This document shows positions 9,418 to 16,848 of a DNA stretch of 64,000 bases, in pieces; the first letter of the stretch is position 1, and the number at the start of each line of letters is the position of its first letter. The position numbers and the translations under genes were made by a program. The notes beneath the pieces were generated by a model, which saw only the letters and a program-made list of their open reading frames with translations, searched no databases and had not been told where the DNA came from. The stretch lies in contig OZ252261.1 of NCBI GenBank assembly GCA_965249955.1, forward strand, positions 1,488,001-1,552,000, written 5' to 3'. Origin of the DNA: SB11 sp965249955. Lineage in GTDB: Bacteria > Bacteroidota > Bacteroidia > UBA8524.

Positions 9418-10398
9418 CTAAATTATCATGGTATTGCAGCCGCGAACTTCGCTAAAATCCATTCTCCCCAATACTTCAAAACTCTCATCAGGGTATGCTC
9501 TGCCCAAATCAGCAGTTTCTATAAAACTACAGCTGTTTATATTGGCAAGGTCAATAACGTTTAGTGCGCCTGTTTTCCCATTGGCAGCGTAACTAAAGGG
9601 GTCGTCGGCTTCGCGTACTAAAACCTTCATCCAAGGTGGGCAATAAAACAATCCGTTACTTTTGGCATACGCTTGTGATAAAAGCTCGGTCATGCCATAT
9701 TCGCTGTGTATTTCATTCACCCCAAAACCCTCTTTTAATGCTGTATGCAGTTCAGCACGGGTTAGTTCTTTGCGACGGCCTTTCATACCTCCTGTTTCCA
9801 TCACCACAGTGTGTTTTAGTTGTTGAGGGAATGCCGCAACAAAATCGAGCAAGGCAAAAGAAACGCCTAGCAAAAGAGTTTTTTGTCCTTTTGCCTCGTT
9901 TTGTTGTAACACTTTCGAAAGTTTCTCCCACTCATCCAAATAAAAACCGCTATCGGGGTGTTGGCTTTGGTGTATTAAATGTTCGGCCATGTATACCAGT
10001 GACGAACCTGTACGCTCGAGGTACGAGGGTAGTAGTGCCAATATGCAATACTCTTTTGGGTTGCCATAAAAAAGGTTAAACCCTTTGGTAAATGCGTTGT
10101 GGTATACTTCAACATCGGCAACTAAATGCCTGCTTTGCCCTGTGCCTGTGGTGCTGCTGCTAAGAAATGCTTGTTGTACTTGGTAACCTTGGGCTAAAAT
10201 ATCGTGTGTTTTAAAAAAAGAAATAGGCAAAAAAGGTATTTGCTGTATATGCTGTATGCTTAGTGGGTTTATGCCTAATGCACTGATATAGTTTTTGTAT
10301 ATTGTGCTGTTTTGTGCCTGAAATTTAAAGACCTGCCAAACGCTTTTTTCAAAATTAGCGTTATTTGTAGTAAAGACTTTTTGGGCTAAGGCCTGCAT
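9418..10398 (-). CDS. LuxE/PaaK-like acyl-protein synthetase
   Basis: The 326 residues resemble the LuxE acyl-protein synthetase family, relatives of the acyl-adenylate-forming enzymes. Visible parts are the PFLPISFFKTHD segment, the serine/threonine-rich phosphate-binding loop SSSTTGTGQSRH and the later EYGMTELLSQAY motif, the usual adenylation signature. In luminous bacteria LuxE activates a fatty acid for reduction; in Bacteroidota homologues occur without lux genes, and the acyl group handled here is unknown. The start codon lies only six bases from the start of the divergent lipoprotein gene. Confidence 0.85.
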   Translation of the reverse strand: MQALAQKVFTTNNANFEKSVWQVFKFQAQNSTIYKNYISALGINPLSIQHIQQIPFLPISFFKTHDILAQGYQVQQAFLSSSTTGTGQSRHLVADVEVYHNAFTKGFNLFYGNPKEYCILALLPSYLERTGSSLVYMAEHLIHQSQHPDSGFYLDEWEKLSKVLQQNEAKGQKTLLLGVSFALLDFVAAFPQQLKHTVVMETGGMKGRRKELTRAELHTALKEGFGVNEIHSEYGMTELLSQAYAKSNGLFYCPPWMKVLVREADDPFSYAANGKTGALNVIDLANINSCSFIETADLGRAYPDESFEVLGRMDFSEVRGCNTMII

Positions 10399-10404
10399 TT
10401 ATTT

Positions 10405-10959
10405 ATGAAATTGTTTAAACCTTTATATTTTGTTTTGTTTTGTTGCCTTGTAATGCTTGCTTTTGAGGCCTGCACTAAGGTGAGCAACGAATCGCCAATA
10501 CCTTCTTTAGAGTATACCGGGTACAGCAAATTTAAGGCTGTAAACGGAAAAGACAGTTTTATTGTGATTAATATGAATTTTACGGATGGGGATGGGGATG
10601 TTGGACTAAGTGAATCTGACTCTGTACCGCCATTTAGGTATGGCAGTAAATATTTTTACAACTTGTTTGCTGAGTTTTATAGCATTGAAAACGGCTTGCC
10701 CTCAAAAATAACATCATCGTTTATTACGCCTGATACGTTGTATAAAGACACTGTGAATTATAGTCAACGCTTGAAAAACTTAACTCCTGAGGGAAAAAAC
10801 AAGGCAATAAAAGGGAAGATTGAACTGCTTACGCCATTTTTTTTAATAGACTTAAGCAGTTCTAAGCCCGACTCGGTGTATTACGAAATCGTTCTTTTTG
10901 ACAGAAGCCTAAATCAAAGCCAAATTATAAGAACCCCTACAATACTGCTTGATTTATGA
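10405..10959 (+). CDS. Lipoprotein of unknown function
   Basis: A 184-residue predicted lipoprotein: the signal sequence ends in LAFEAC, giving a lipidated cysteine at about residue 23. The mature part has an early FTDGDGDVG segment, an Asp/Gly loop that Bacteroidota lipoproteins of this type share and that could bind calcium, and otherwise looks like a small beta-rich domain. I do not recognise a function. It is divergent from the LuxE-like gene with a 6-base gap and convergent with the poly-Asp gene, whose stop lies 7 bases away. Confidence 0.75.
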   Translation: MKLFKPLYFVLFCCLVMLAFEACTKVSNESPIPSLEYTGYSKFKAVNGKDSFIVINMNFTDGDGDVGLSESDSVPPFRYGSKYFYNLFAEFYSIENGLPSKITSSFITPDTLYKDTVNYSQRLKNLTPEGKNKAIKGKIELLTPFFLIDLSSSKPDSVYYEIVLFDRSLNQSQIIRTPTILLDL

Positions 10960-10966
10960 TAAACGA

Positions 10967-11179
10967 CTAATAATCGTCGTCGTCATCGTCATCATCATCA
11001 AAACCACTAAGGTTTTCTACATAGCCACCGTCTTCGTCTTCAAAATCATCATCGTCGTCATCATCATAACTACGAGTTTTACGCGACTTGTTGTCGGGGC
11101 GTAATGTGCTTTTGGGTTTTCCTTCAAACCCTTTTTTGTTACTTGCAGAACCTTTGTGGTTTCCGGCTGGTTTTTTCAT
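10967..11179 (-). CDS. Small bipolar protein with poly-aspartate tracts
   Basis: A 70-residue protein split into two oppositely charged halves. The first 37 residues are rich in Lys, Arg, Ser and Gly. The second half carries one run of seven and one of nine Asp residues (SYDDDDDDDFEDEDGG and FDDDDDDDDDY at the end). No membrane segment or signal peptide is present, so it is presumably cytoplasmic and disordered. The function is unknown. Coding potential is supported by the mixed GAC/GAT usage (GAT and GAC alternate within the runs rather than one repeated triplet) and by an ATG with AAAAACC upstream. Confidence 0.65.
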   Translation of the reverse strand: MKKPAGNHKGSASNKKGFEGKPKSTLRPDNKSRKTRSYDDDDDDDFEDEDGGYVENLSGFDDDDDDDDDY

Positions 11180-11261
11180 TGGTGTTTTTAGTTGATAATA
11201 AAATCTTACACTAATTTAATGCAATTGTAAATTATATACACAAGCAGAACCCTGAAATTTT

Positions 11262-12164
11262 TTAAAAAAATATTCGAAGGGCTTCTTTAAACGTATTGCA
11301 ATGGGCATCTACAATGTGTGAAATACGGGGAGAATAACCTCCTCCCATGCTTACTACAACGGGTATTTGGCTGTTTTGTAAGGTTTCAAAAACAAAGGCA
11401 TCACGGTGTTTGCAGCCCTGCATGGTTAATGATAATTTGCCCAGCTTATCTGTAGCCAAAACATCTACACCCGACAGGTAAAAAGCAAAATCGGGCTGTT
11501 GTTCTTTTATCAATTGTGGAAGGGTTTGCTCAAGTGTTTCTAAGTATTCATCATCGCCCGTGTTTGTAGGCAAACCAATATCCAAATGCGAGGTTTCTTT
11601 TTTGTGGGGGTAGTTGTCTTGCCCGTGCATACTGAAACAAAAGACATCCTCTCTACCGCTAAATATTTGGGCAGTGCCGTTGCCTTGGTGCACATCAAGG
11701 TCTACAATCAGTATTTTTTTGGCTAGTTGGTGCAGCAGCAAATAGTTGGCTGCTATGGCAAAATCGTTTAGTAGGCAAAAGCCTTCGCCACTGTTGGTAT
11801 AGGCATGGTGTGTCCCTCCTGCTACATTCATAGCCACACCGTACTGCAAGGCAAATAAAGCACAATCAATAGTGCCTTTACAAATTACCTGTTCTCGTTT
11901 TACCAACTCAGCCGAAAGAGGAAACCCGATTTTCCGCATCTCTTTGGCGGTAAGTTGCAGGGTTTTCATCCTGTGCCAATAGTCGGCACCGTGGGTTTGC
12001 AGTACAATAGCCTCGTCTATCGGTTCAGGCTCAAAAAGATTGTCTTGTTTTATAACGCCTTCATACAAAAGTTGTTTAGGAATAAGGTCGTACTTATCCA
12101 TCGGAAAGCGATGCCCTTCGGGCAGGTGGTGGGCATATATATCACTCCAAGCTATTTTTAGCAT
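11262..12164 (-). CDS. Histone-deacetylase-fold protein (class IV-like)
   Basis: A zinc-dependent deacetylase of the arginase/HDAC fold; bacterial members act on acetyl-polyamines, acetoin-related targets or acetyl-lysine. The 300 residues match the compact bacterial class. Visible motifs: GGTHHAY with the paired histidines H119/H120, ILIVDLDVHQGNGT with zinc ligands D157 and H159, a later LSGVDVLATD segment supplying the third ligand, and the closing GGGYSP with the transition-state tyrosine. The cytoplasmic start MLKIAWSDIYAHHLPEGHRFPM is typical of the family. It stands alone; its physiological substrate cannot be told from the sequence. Confidence 0.92.
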   Translation of the reverse strand: MLKIAWSDIYAHHLPEGHRFPMDKYDLIPKQLLYEGVIKQDNLFEPEPIDEAIVLQTHGADYWHRMKTLQLTAKEMRKIGFPLSAELVKREQVICKGTIDCALFALQYGVAMNVAGGTHHAYTNSGEGFCLLNDFAIAANYLLLHQLAKKILIVDLDVHQGNGTAQIFSGREDVFCFSMHGQDNYPHKKETSHLDIGLPTNTGDDEYLETLEQTLPQLIKEQQPDFAFYLSGVDVLATDKLGKLSLTMQGCKHRDAFVFETLQNSQIPVVVSMGGGYSPRISHIVDAHCNTFKEALRIFF

Positions 12165-12232
12165 TGTTTACTATAACGCCGCAAATAAAGTCTTGTTTTT
12201 ATAGTTTGCCTAATATTGACAAGCCTAAAAAA

Positions 12233-12598
12233 TTAGGGAGTAGGTTTTGTATCGTCAATAGGATTTAATGGGCGAAGCGTAGGGGTATTATCCATTACCC
12301 TAACACCATTAAAAAAGTACGCAGTGCCTTCAGCACGTCCTCCGTTTATTGATACACCTCCACTAATAGTATTAACTACAGCAGGGTGCATATTGGCAGT
12401 TGAATACACATCTGAATAGAACGGCCTAACGGTTTGGTAGTAGGGCTGTGTATGTATTGGGTTTGCAACAATAGGAGTAATTACCTGCTCGCACTCGGTA
12501 TAGTTACTATCGTTGGTTTGTGTGGGGACTTCTGTTTGTGCATTTATAGCCGATATGCCGAAAGCCATAAGAGCAAAAGCAAGTAGGTATTTTTTCAT
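12233..12598 (-). CDS. Small secreted protein with TonB-plug-like motif (first of pair)
   Basis: A 121-residue secreted protein (signal peptide to about residue 21, AINAQ). Near the end it carries GGRAEGTAYFFNGVRVMD (86-103), preceded by ISGGVSING. This is the sequence pattern of the plug domain of TonB-dependent receptors in this phylum (RGxRxxGTxYYIDGxRV). No barrel follows: the protein stops 18 residues later. The middle is rich in Pro, Thr and Tyr. It is paralogous to the next gene upstream and lies 41 bp from it, so the two are probably co-transcribed. The function is unknown. Confidence 0.7.
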   Translation of the reverse strand: MKKYLLAFALMAFGISAINAQTEVPTQTNDSNYTECEQVITPIVANPIHTQPYYQTVRPFYSDVYSTANMHPAVVNTISGGVSINGGRAEGTAYFFNGVRVMDNTPTLRPLNPIDDTKPTP

Positions 12599-12639
12599 AA
12601 TAATGTAGATAGTTGAGTTTATACTAATTGTAAGAGCTG

Positions 12640-13059
12640 CTATTCAATTAATTGCGGCAAAAATCCTTCCAAAACTCTTACTCCATTAATATAATATGCA
12701 GTGCCTTCTGTTCTAGCTCCTAAAATAGAAGGCGTTTCACCATCTACACTAAACACGCCTGCTTGTGTATTGGCTATTTGATTTACATTTTGAAAACGGA
12801 AAGCATTGATGGGTAAACCGCCTAATTGGGAAATGCCGTCTGTATAAACTACATGGAATAAAGGGGTTAGTTCTTGTCCGAACTGTTTATTTGGAGCTAA
12901 ATTAATGGCTCCGATTATTCTTACACAATTCCACTGTATGGGAGTGCCTACTTGTGTTTTAATCAAGCTGTCATTATTTTGTTTTGTGCTATCAGCCGTT
13001 TGACAAAACACTTTATCAAAACATAATAATGATAGAAGAATTAGAAAAATATTTTTCAT
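12640..13059 (-). CDS. Small secreted protein with TonB-plug-like motif (second of pair)
   Basis: The 139-residue product starts at the ATG at 13059, which begins a clean signal peptide (MKNIFLILLSLLCFDKVFCQ); an upstream ATG would only add nine residues ahead of it. The C-terminal third reads like a plug-domain segment of a TonB-dependent receptor: VNQIANTQAGVFSVDGE, then SILGARTEGTAYYINGVRV. It ends 12 residues later without any barrel. The region before (residues 30-90) is not recognised. Paralogue of the downstream neighbour. Confidence 0.7.
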   Translation of the reverse strand: MKNIFLILLSLLCFDKVFCQTADSTKQNNDSLIKTQVGTPIQWNCVRIIGAINLAPNKQFGQELTPLFHVVYTDGISQLGGLPINAFRFQNVNQIANTQAGVFSVDGETPSILGARTEGTAYYINGVRVLEGFLPQLIE

Positions 13060-13070
13060 AGAGCACAGTG

Positions 13071-13088
13071 GTTTGTTATATAACAAAC
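13071..13088 (-). promoter_or_regulatory. Perfect 18-bp palindrome before the mini-plug pair
   Basis: GTTTGTTATATAACAAAC is a perfect palindrome located 12 to 29 bases upstream of the start codon of the first gene of the mini-plug pair. The position is right for an operator overlapping the promoter. No regulator gene is adjacent. Confidence 0.45.
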
Positions 13089-13119
13089 GTGTGCAATTGG
13101 TATAAGGTTGTAAGCGTGC

Positions 13120-13443
13120 TTATTCTTCACCTAAAATTTTAACCTCTAGGCCATTCATTTCTTCGGTAATTTTTATTTGACAACCTAAACGACTGGTAGG
13201 TGTAATATTAGGGACAGTATCTAACATAGCCATTTCGTCGTCGTTTTCGGGGGTAAGCGGCACATCATTCAGTATTTCTACATGGCAAGTAGCACACAAT
13301 GCCATGCCACCACAACGCGCTTCAATGGGGTAGCCACTGCCTTTTAATACTTCCATAAGGCTAAGTGCCATGTCGGTAGGAGCTATTACGGGTTCTTTTT
13401 CGCCCGCATCGTTTACAACGTATACTGTTATATCAGTTTTCAT
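13120..13443 (-). CDS. [2Fe-2S] ferredoxin, adrenodoxin type
   Basis: A 107-residue soluble electron carrier. The cluster ligands are C44, C50, C53 and C88, in the adrenodoxin/Isc-ferredoxin spacing C-x5-C-x2-C-xn-C (EARCGGMALCATCH, then RLGCQI). The acidic stretch PENDDEMAML before the last cysteine is where partner reductases bind in homologues. It lies just downstream of a flavoprotein reductase on the same strand (about 100 bp gap), a likely redox partner. Confidence 0.93.
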   Translation of the reverse strand: MKTDITVYVVNDAGEKEPVIAPTDMALSLMEVLKGSGYPIEARCGGMALCATCHVEILNDVPLTPENDDEMAMLDTVPNITPTSRLGCQIKITEEMNGLEVKILGEE

Positions 13444-13545
13444 TTAGCTATTTTTGATTTGATGACTTGTTGATTTACAGATTGGGTGCGCAAAACTACT
13501 TATTATCCATAAAATCAGTTAATCTCAAAATCCATAAATCAAAAA

Positions 13546-14550
13546 TTAAAACTCTTGAATCCCGTTAACAGTAGTGTACTTTAAATTAAGGGGTTTGCCG
13601 GGGTTAATGTAGCGGTATACGCCGTGAGACATTAGTGCTGCCTCGTGGAAACCGCTAAGTATTAGTTTTAGCTTACCGGGGTAAGTATTTATATCGCCAA
13701 TAGCAAACACGCCTGCTATATTGGTTTCAAACTTTTCAGTATCTACCTCAATGGCTTGTTTATCAATATTCAAGCCCCATTTTTCAATAGGCCCTAATTT
13801 GGGGCTAAGTCCAAACAAGGGGATAAAATAATCGGTAGGTACAGCATGGGCTGTTTTGGTTTTATCTTGTATGGTAAGGCTTTGCAATACACCATTGCCA
13901 TTAAGCTCGGTAATATTACTGCTTAGGTAAAGTTTTATTTTTCCTTCCTCAGCCATTTTCACCACTTTTTGTGCGCTATCGGGTGCACCCCTAAAGCTAT
14001 CGTTGCGGTGTACCAATGAAAGTTCCGAGGCTACATCGGCCAAATATATTGCCCAATCTAGCGCACTATCGCCACCACCGGCCAACACTACCTTTTTATT
14101 ACGAAAAGTTTCGGGGTCTTTTACCATATAGGTAATACCCTTACCTTCAAAACGGTCTATACCTGCAAGGGCAGGTTTGCGCGGTTCAAAACAACCTAAA
14201 CCGCCTGCTATACAAACTGTTTTGGCGTGTATTTGTGTCCCATCATTAGTAGTAAGCATAAACGAGCCATCGGCTTGTTTTTCCATACCGTCTACACGTT
14301 CGCCCAAAGTAAAAGTAGGGTGAAAGGGAGCTATTTGCTCCATTAGGTTATCTACCAGTTCTTGTGCTAATATACTGGGGTAACCGGGTATATCGTAAAT
14401 GGGTTTTTTAGGGTAAATCTCGCTAAGCTGACCGCCAACTTGTGGCAAAACATCAACAACATGGCAGCGCAGTTTTAACAAGCCTGCCTCAAAAACGGCA
14501 AACAAACCTACAGGGCCTGCGCCTATTATACATATATCGGTGGTAATCAT
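13546..14550 (-). CDS. Ferredoxin--NADP+ reductase, thioredoxin-reductase-like
   Basis: A 334-residue flavoprotein with the FAD motif GAGPVG (residues 10-15) and a second Rossmann motif VVLAGGGDSALDWA for NAD(P)H. It lacks the redox-active CxxC of thioredoxin reductase, which places it in the TrxR-like ferredoxin reductase group (YumC type). The C-terminal FAIGDINTYPGKLKLILSGFHEAA is the usual FAD-contact segment. It most likely exchanges electrons between NADPH and the ferredoxin encoded next downstream. The first copy of a 28-bp direct repeat lies 31 bp upstream of its start. Confidence 0.9.
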   Translation of the reverse strand: MITTDICIIGAGPVGLFAVFEAGLLKLRCHVVDVLPQVGGQLSEIYPKKPIYDIPGYPSILAQELVDNLMEQIAPFHPTFTLGERVDGMEKQADGSFMLTTNDGTQIHAKTVCIAGGLGCFEPRKPALAGIDRFEGKGITYMVKDPETFRNKKVVLAGGGDSALDWAIYLADVASELSLVHRNDSFRGAPDSAQKVVKMAEEGKIKLYLSSNITELNGNGVLQSLTIQDKTKTAHAVPTDYFIPLFGLSPKLGPIEKWGLNIDKQAIEVDTEKFETNIAGVFAIGDINTYPGKLKLILSGFHEAALMSHGVYRYINPGKPLNLKYTTVNGIQEF

Positions 14551-14580
14551 TTAAAATCGTTCTAAATAACACCGCAAATG

Positions 14581-14608
14581 TACAACAAGCGTTAGTTTAA
14601 ATAAAATG
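14581..14608 (+). repeat. 28-bp direct repeat, left copy
   Basis: Begins TACAACAAGCGTTAG and ends TTTAAATAAAATG. It recurs at 15475-15502 with one difference (C to T at position 10). The final ATG is the start codon of the orphan ORF. Confidence 0.85.
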
Positions 14609-15412
14609 ATAGAAATCACATATCTTGTTTCTGAGAATTTAATAATGAAAAGAAAACTCTTAATTGATATTCAAGCTACTAACGATAGGGACGTTTTGCT
14701 CTCGTGTAATTTTCTTGCAACTATTTATTCAACATTAATTTCAAAGCAATTGAACAAAAAGGGATTGACTAAAATTCAAATATTTCTACAACACTCAAAT
14801 GAATATACAGGGTCAAACTCAATATTCTCAGAGAAAAATAGAGCCAGTATTGGTGCTCATTTTGAAACAGAGCGATACATGTTGTTGAAGTTGGAAGAAA
14901 AGAAGGAGTATGTGAATGAGCTAATTTTTAAATCCCTCTCAACATTAATTGAAGAGGGCTTTTTTGACTTTAATATTAATACTCTTAGGGAAATTAAAGA
15001 GGATATAAAAGTTAAGCAGTATACTTACCAGTTTGTGTTGTTCAAAAAGGCGTTTTATTCAAAAAGCAGGAAGGTTTTTGCTCAAATCAAAGTCAATCCC
15101 CAAATTGACAAGTATGATTATATAGTGAGTTTTTATGATAACAAAACCAAGGAAGAAATTTGTTCGATAACTATATTTTCAGGTCAGCAAAGTTTCTTTT
15201 ATTTAAAAGAGATTTTTAATCGGCACTATTTCGATGAGAACGAAAACTTTATTATTTACAATAATTACAACGAATACTATTTTGAATGTTCATTTAACAA
15301 ATGTAAAGTTGAAATCAAATACCATACTCAATACAAAAATGAGGAAGCAATAAAAAAGAGCTTATATAGGTGGAGTTATGATGCTACTTTAGAACAACGA
15401 TTTAAAAATTGA
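14606..15412 (+). CDS. Orphan protein of unknown function, low GC
   Basis: A 268-residue protein that I do not recognise. It has no signal peptide or membrane segment, is rich in Lys, Asn, Phe and Tyr, and its codons are far more AT-rich than those of the flanking FNR gene. The start could also be the ATG at 14645 (MKRKLLIDIQ), which removes 13 residues of doubtful value. The gene, with its upstream and downstream DNA, lies exactly between two copies of a 28-bp direct repeat, and the left copy supplies the ATG. This looks like an inserted or duplicated segment; no integrase or transposase is encoded. Confidence 0.65.
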   Translation: MIEITYLVSENLIMKRKLLIDIQATNDRDVLLSCNFLATIYSTLISKQLNKKGLTKIQIFLQHSNEYTGSNSIFSEKNRASIGAHFETERYMLLKLEEKKEYVNELIFKSLSTLIEEGFFDFNINTLREIKEDIKVKQYTYQFVLFKKAFYSKSRKVFAQIKVNPQIDKYDYIVSFYDNKTKEEICSITIFSGQQSFFYLKEIFNRHYFDENENFIIYNNYNEYYFECSFNKCKVEIKYHTQYKNEEAIKKSLYRWSYDATLEQRFKN

Positions 15413-15474
15413 AATAACCCACAATGTCTCCACTTTAAGTCATATCAACTTGTAGTTATCTGCCTTTCTTAAGT

Positions 15475-15502
15475 TACAACAAGTGTTAGTTTAAATAAAA
15501 TG
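15475..15502 (+). repeat. 28-bp direct repeat, right copy
   Basis: Matches 27 of 28 bases of the left copy. The ATG at its end opens only a 35-codon frame ending at 15607. The rest of the gap to the next gene contains an open frame (about 15534-15785) with a hydrophobic start that overlaps the next gene; I do not call it. Confidence 0.85.
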
Positions 15503-15681
15503 GCAGTTATCAGCAAAAAACAACAGGCCAGTTTTGGTTTTTGCATTTTTTGCAACTGCTTTTGTTTTTCATCTGTTCCATTGGCACATACTGCCAAAAA
15601 AATATAGCCGTGTTGCGGTATCTGTTTTCTGTGGGTGGTTTGATGGGGTAATCTTTGCCTCATCAAAAAACAACAATGGAT

Positions 15682-16812
15682 ATGAAAACAACTCACTTGA
15701 TAAAAACTTTAACAATAGCTGCTATACTGTTTGTATCGGTTGCAGCAAAAGCACAAAAACCTGTAATAGCCGTTCTAAATTTTGAAACGGTAAATATGAC
15801 CTACAGTTCTGACGATTGCGGAAACCTGTTTAGGCTGGAAACTGAAAAAACCGACCAGTTTGAGGTAATTAACCGTCAAGATTTAAGAGGTATTTTATCG
15901 GCCAGAAATTTAAAACTCGACACCTGTTTTGGTAAAGGCTGTATTATGCAGGCGGCCAATTATCTAAATGCCAGCAAAGCACTTAGCGGTAGTATAGAAA
16001 ATTATGGCAAGCACATTATTATAATTATGCGCTTGTTTAATGTGAAAGAAAACTCGTTAGAAAAATCGCAAGTATTAGAGTTTCAGAATATCCCCGAAGA
16101 AGTGCCTAATATGATACACATGAGTGTGCGCAAGTTTTGGGGCTTATCGTACAACGAGCTAACTTTTGCTACATTATCAAAAGAAGAAGCTTACGAAAGT
16201 GAGGTAAACAACCCCGGTGTTTCAAAACTGGTACTTAGTGGCCCCCGTACAGGTTTTATATATGTGGGTGGCGAAAATGCAAAACGCCTAACGGCACCCA
16301 AAAGCGAGGGAGGATATGGCGCATACCCTATTATGACTATGTTTGGGTATCAAAAAGAGTTTCAATACCTTAATTCGGGTAATTTTCAGGCATTGTTTGA
16401 GTTTATACCTGCCATTAATGGTCTCGATCAGGGTCTTGTAAGCCCTTCATTAACCTTTTTGCACGGTTTCAGAAGTAACAAAAGCGGATGGGAGTTTGCC
16501 TTTGGCCCAACCATGAGTTTGATGCCCATGTCGGAAGGTTTCTATTATGAAGATAAATGGACAAGGACACAGGATTGGGACATGAAAGATGCGAATGGAA
16601 AGCCACTCCCTATACCCTCACCTACCACAAAACTACTTGATGCTAGGGGCACGCTTGAGTTCTCGTCAGGGTTTGTATTTGCCGTAGGTAAATCGTTCAA
16701 ATCGGGCAGGGTAAATATGCCTGTAAATATGTTTGTAGTGCCTAGTCGCGATAATTGGCGTGTGGGTTTTACGTTTGGTTTCAATGCCAAACGATCGGAT
16801 TATACACAATAA
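15682..16812 (+). CDS. Secreted protein with CsgG/TolB-N-like domain
   Basis: A 376-residue exported protein (signal peptide to about residue 24, VAAKAQ). The first domain, starting PVIAVLNFETVNMTYSSDDC and running to about 115, has the layout of CsgG/LpoB-like or TolB N-terminal domains that sense or build envelope structures: FEVINRQDLRGIL followed by a Cys pair region (DTCFGKGCIMQAANYL). The second half (from about 160) looks like an outer-membrane or beta-rich domain. I chose the ATG at 15682 rather than 15676 because the next gene has the same leader (GGATATGAAAACAACT) with only that ATG in frame. First gene of a three-gene operon. Confidence 0.7.
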   Translation: MKTTHLIKTLTIAAILFVSVAAKAQKPVIAVLNFETVNMTYSSDDCGNLFRLETEKTDQFEVINRQDLRGILSARNLKLDTCFGKGCIMQAANYLNASKALSGSIENYGKHIIIIMRLFNVKENSLEKSQVLEFQNIPEEVPNMIHMSVRKFWGLSYNELTFATLSKEEAYESEVNNPGVSKLVLSGPRTGFIYVGGENAKRLTAPKSEGGYGAYPIMTMFGYQKEFQYLNSGNFQALFEFIPAINGLDQGLVSPSLTFLHGFRSNKSGWEFAFGPTMSLMPMSEGFYYEDKWTRTQDWDMKDANGKPLPIPSPTTKLLDARGTLEFSSGFVFAVGKSFKSGRVNMPVNMFVVPSRDNWRVGFTFGFNAKRSDYTQ

Positions 16813-16848
16813 GTTTCACCATCCACACTACAATAAAAAACACTGGAT

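Noticed and set aside
15534..15785. An 83-codon frame with a hydrophobic start beyond the right 28-bp repeat
   Set aside because: It overlaps the start of the CsgG-like gene in another frame and starts with TTG. Not supported, though it could be a remnant.
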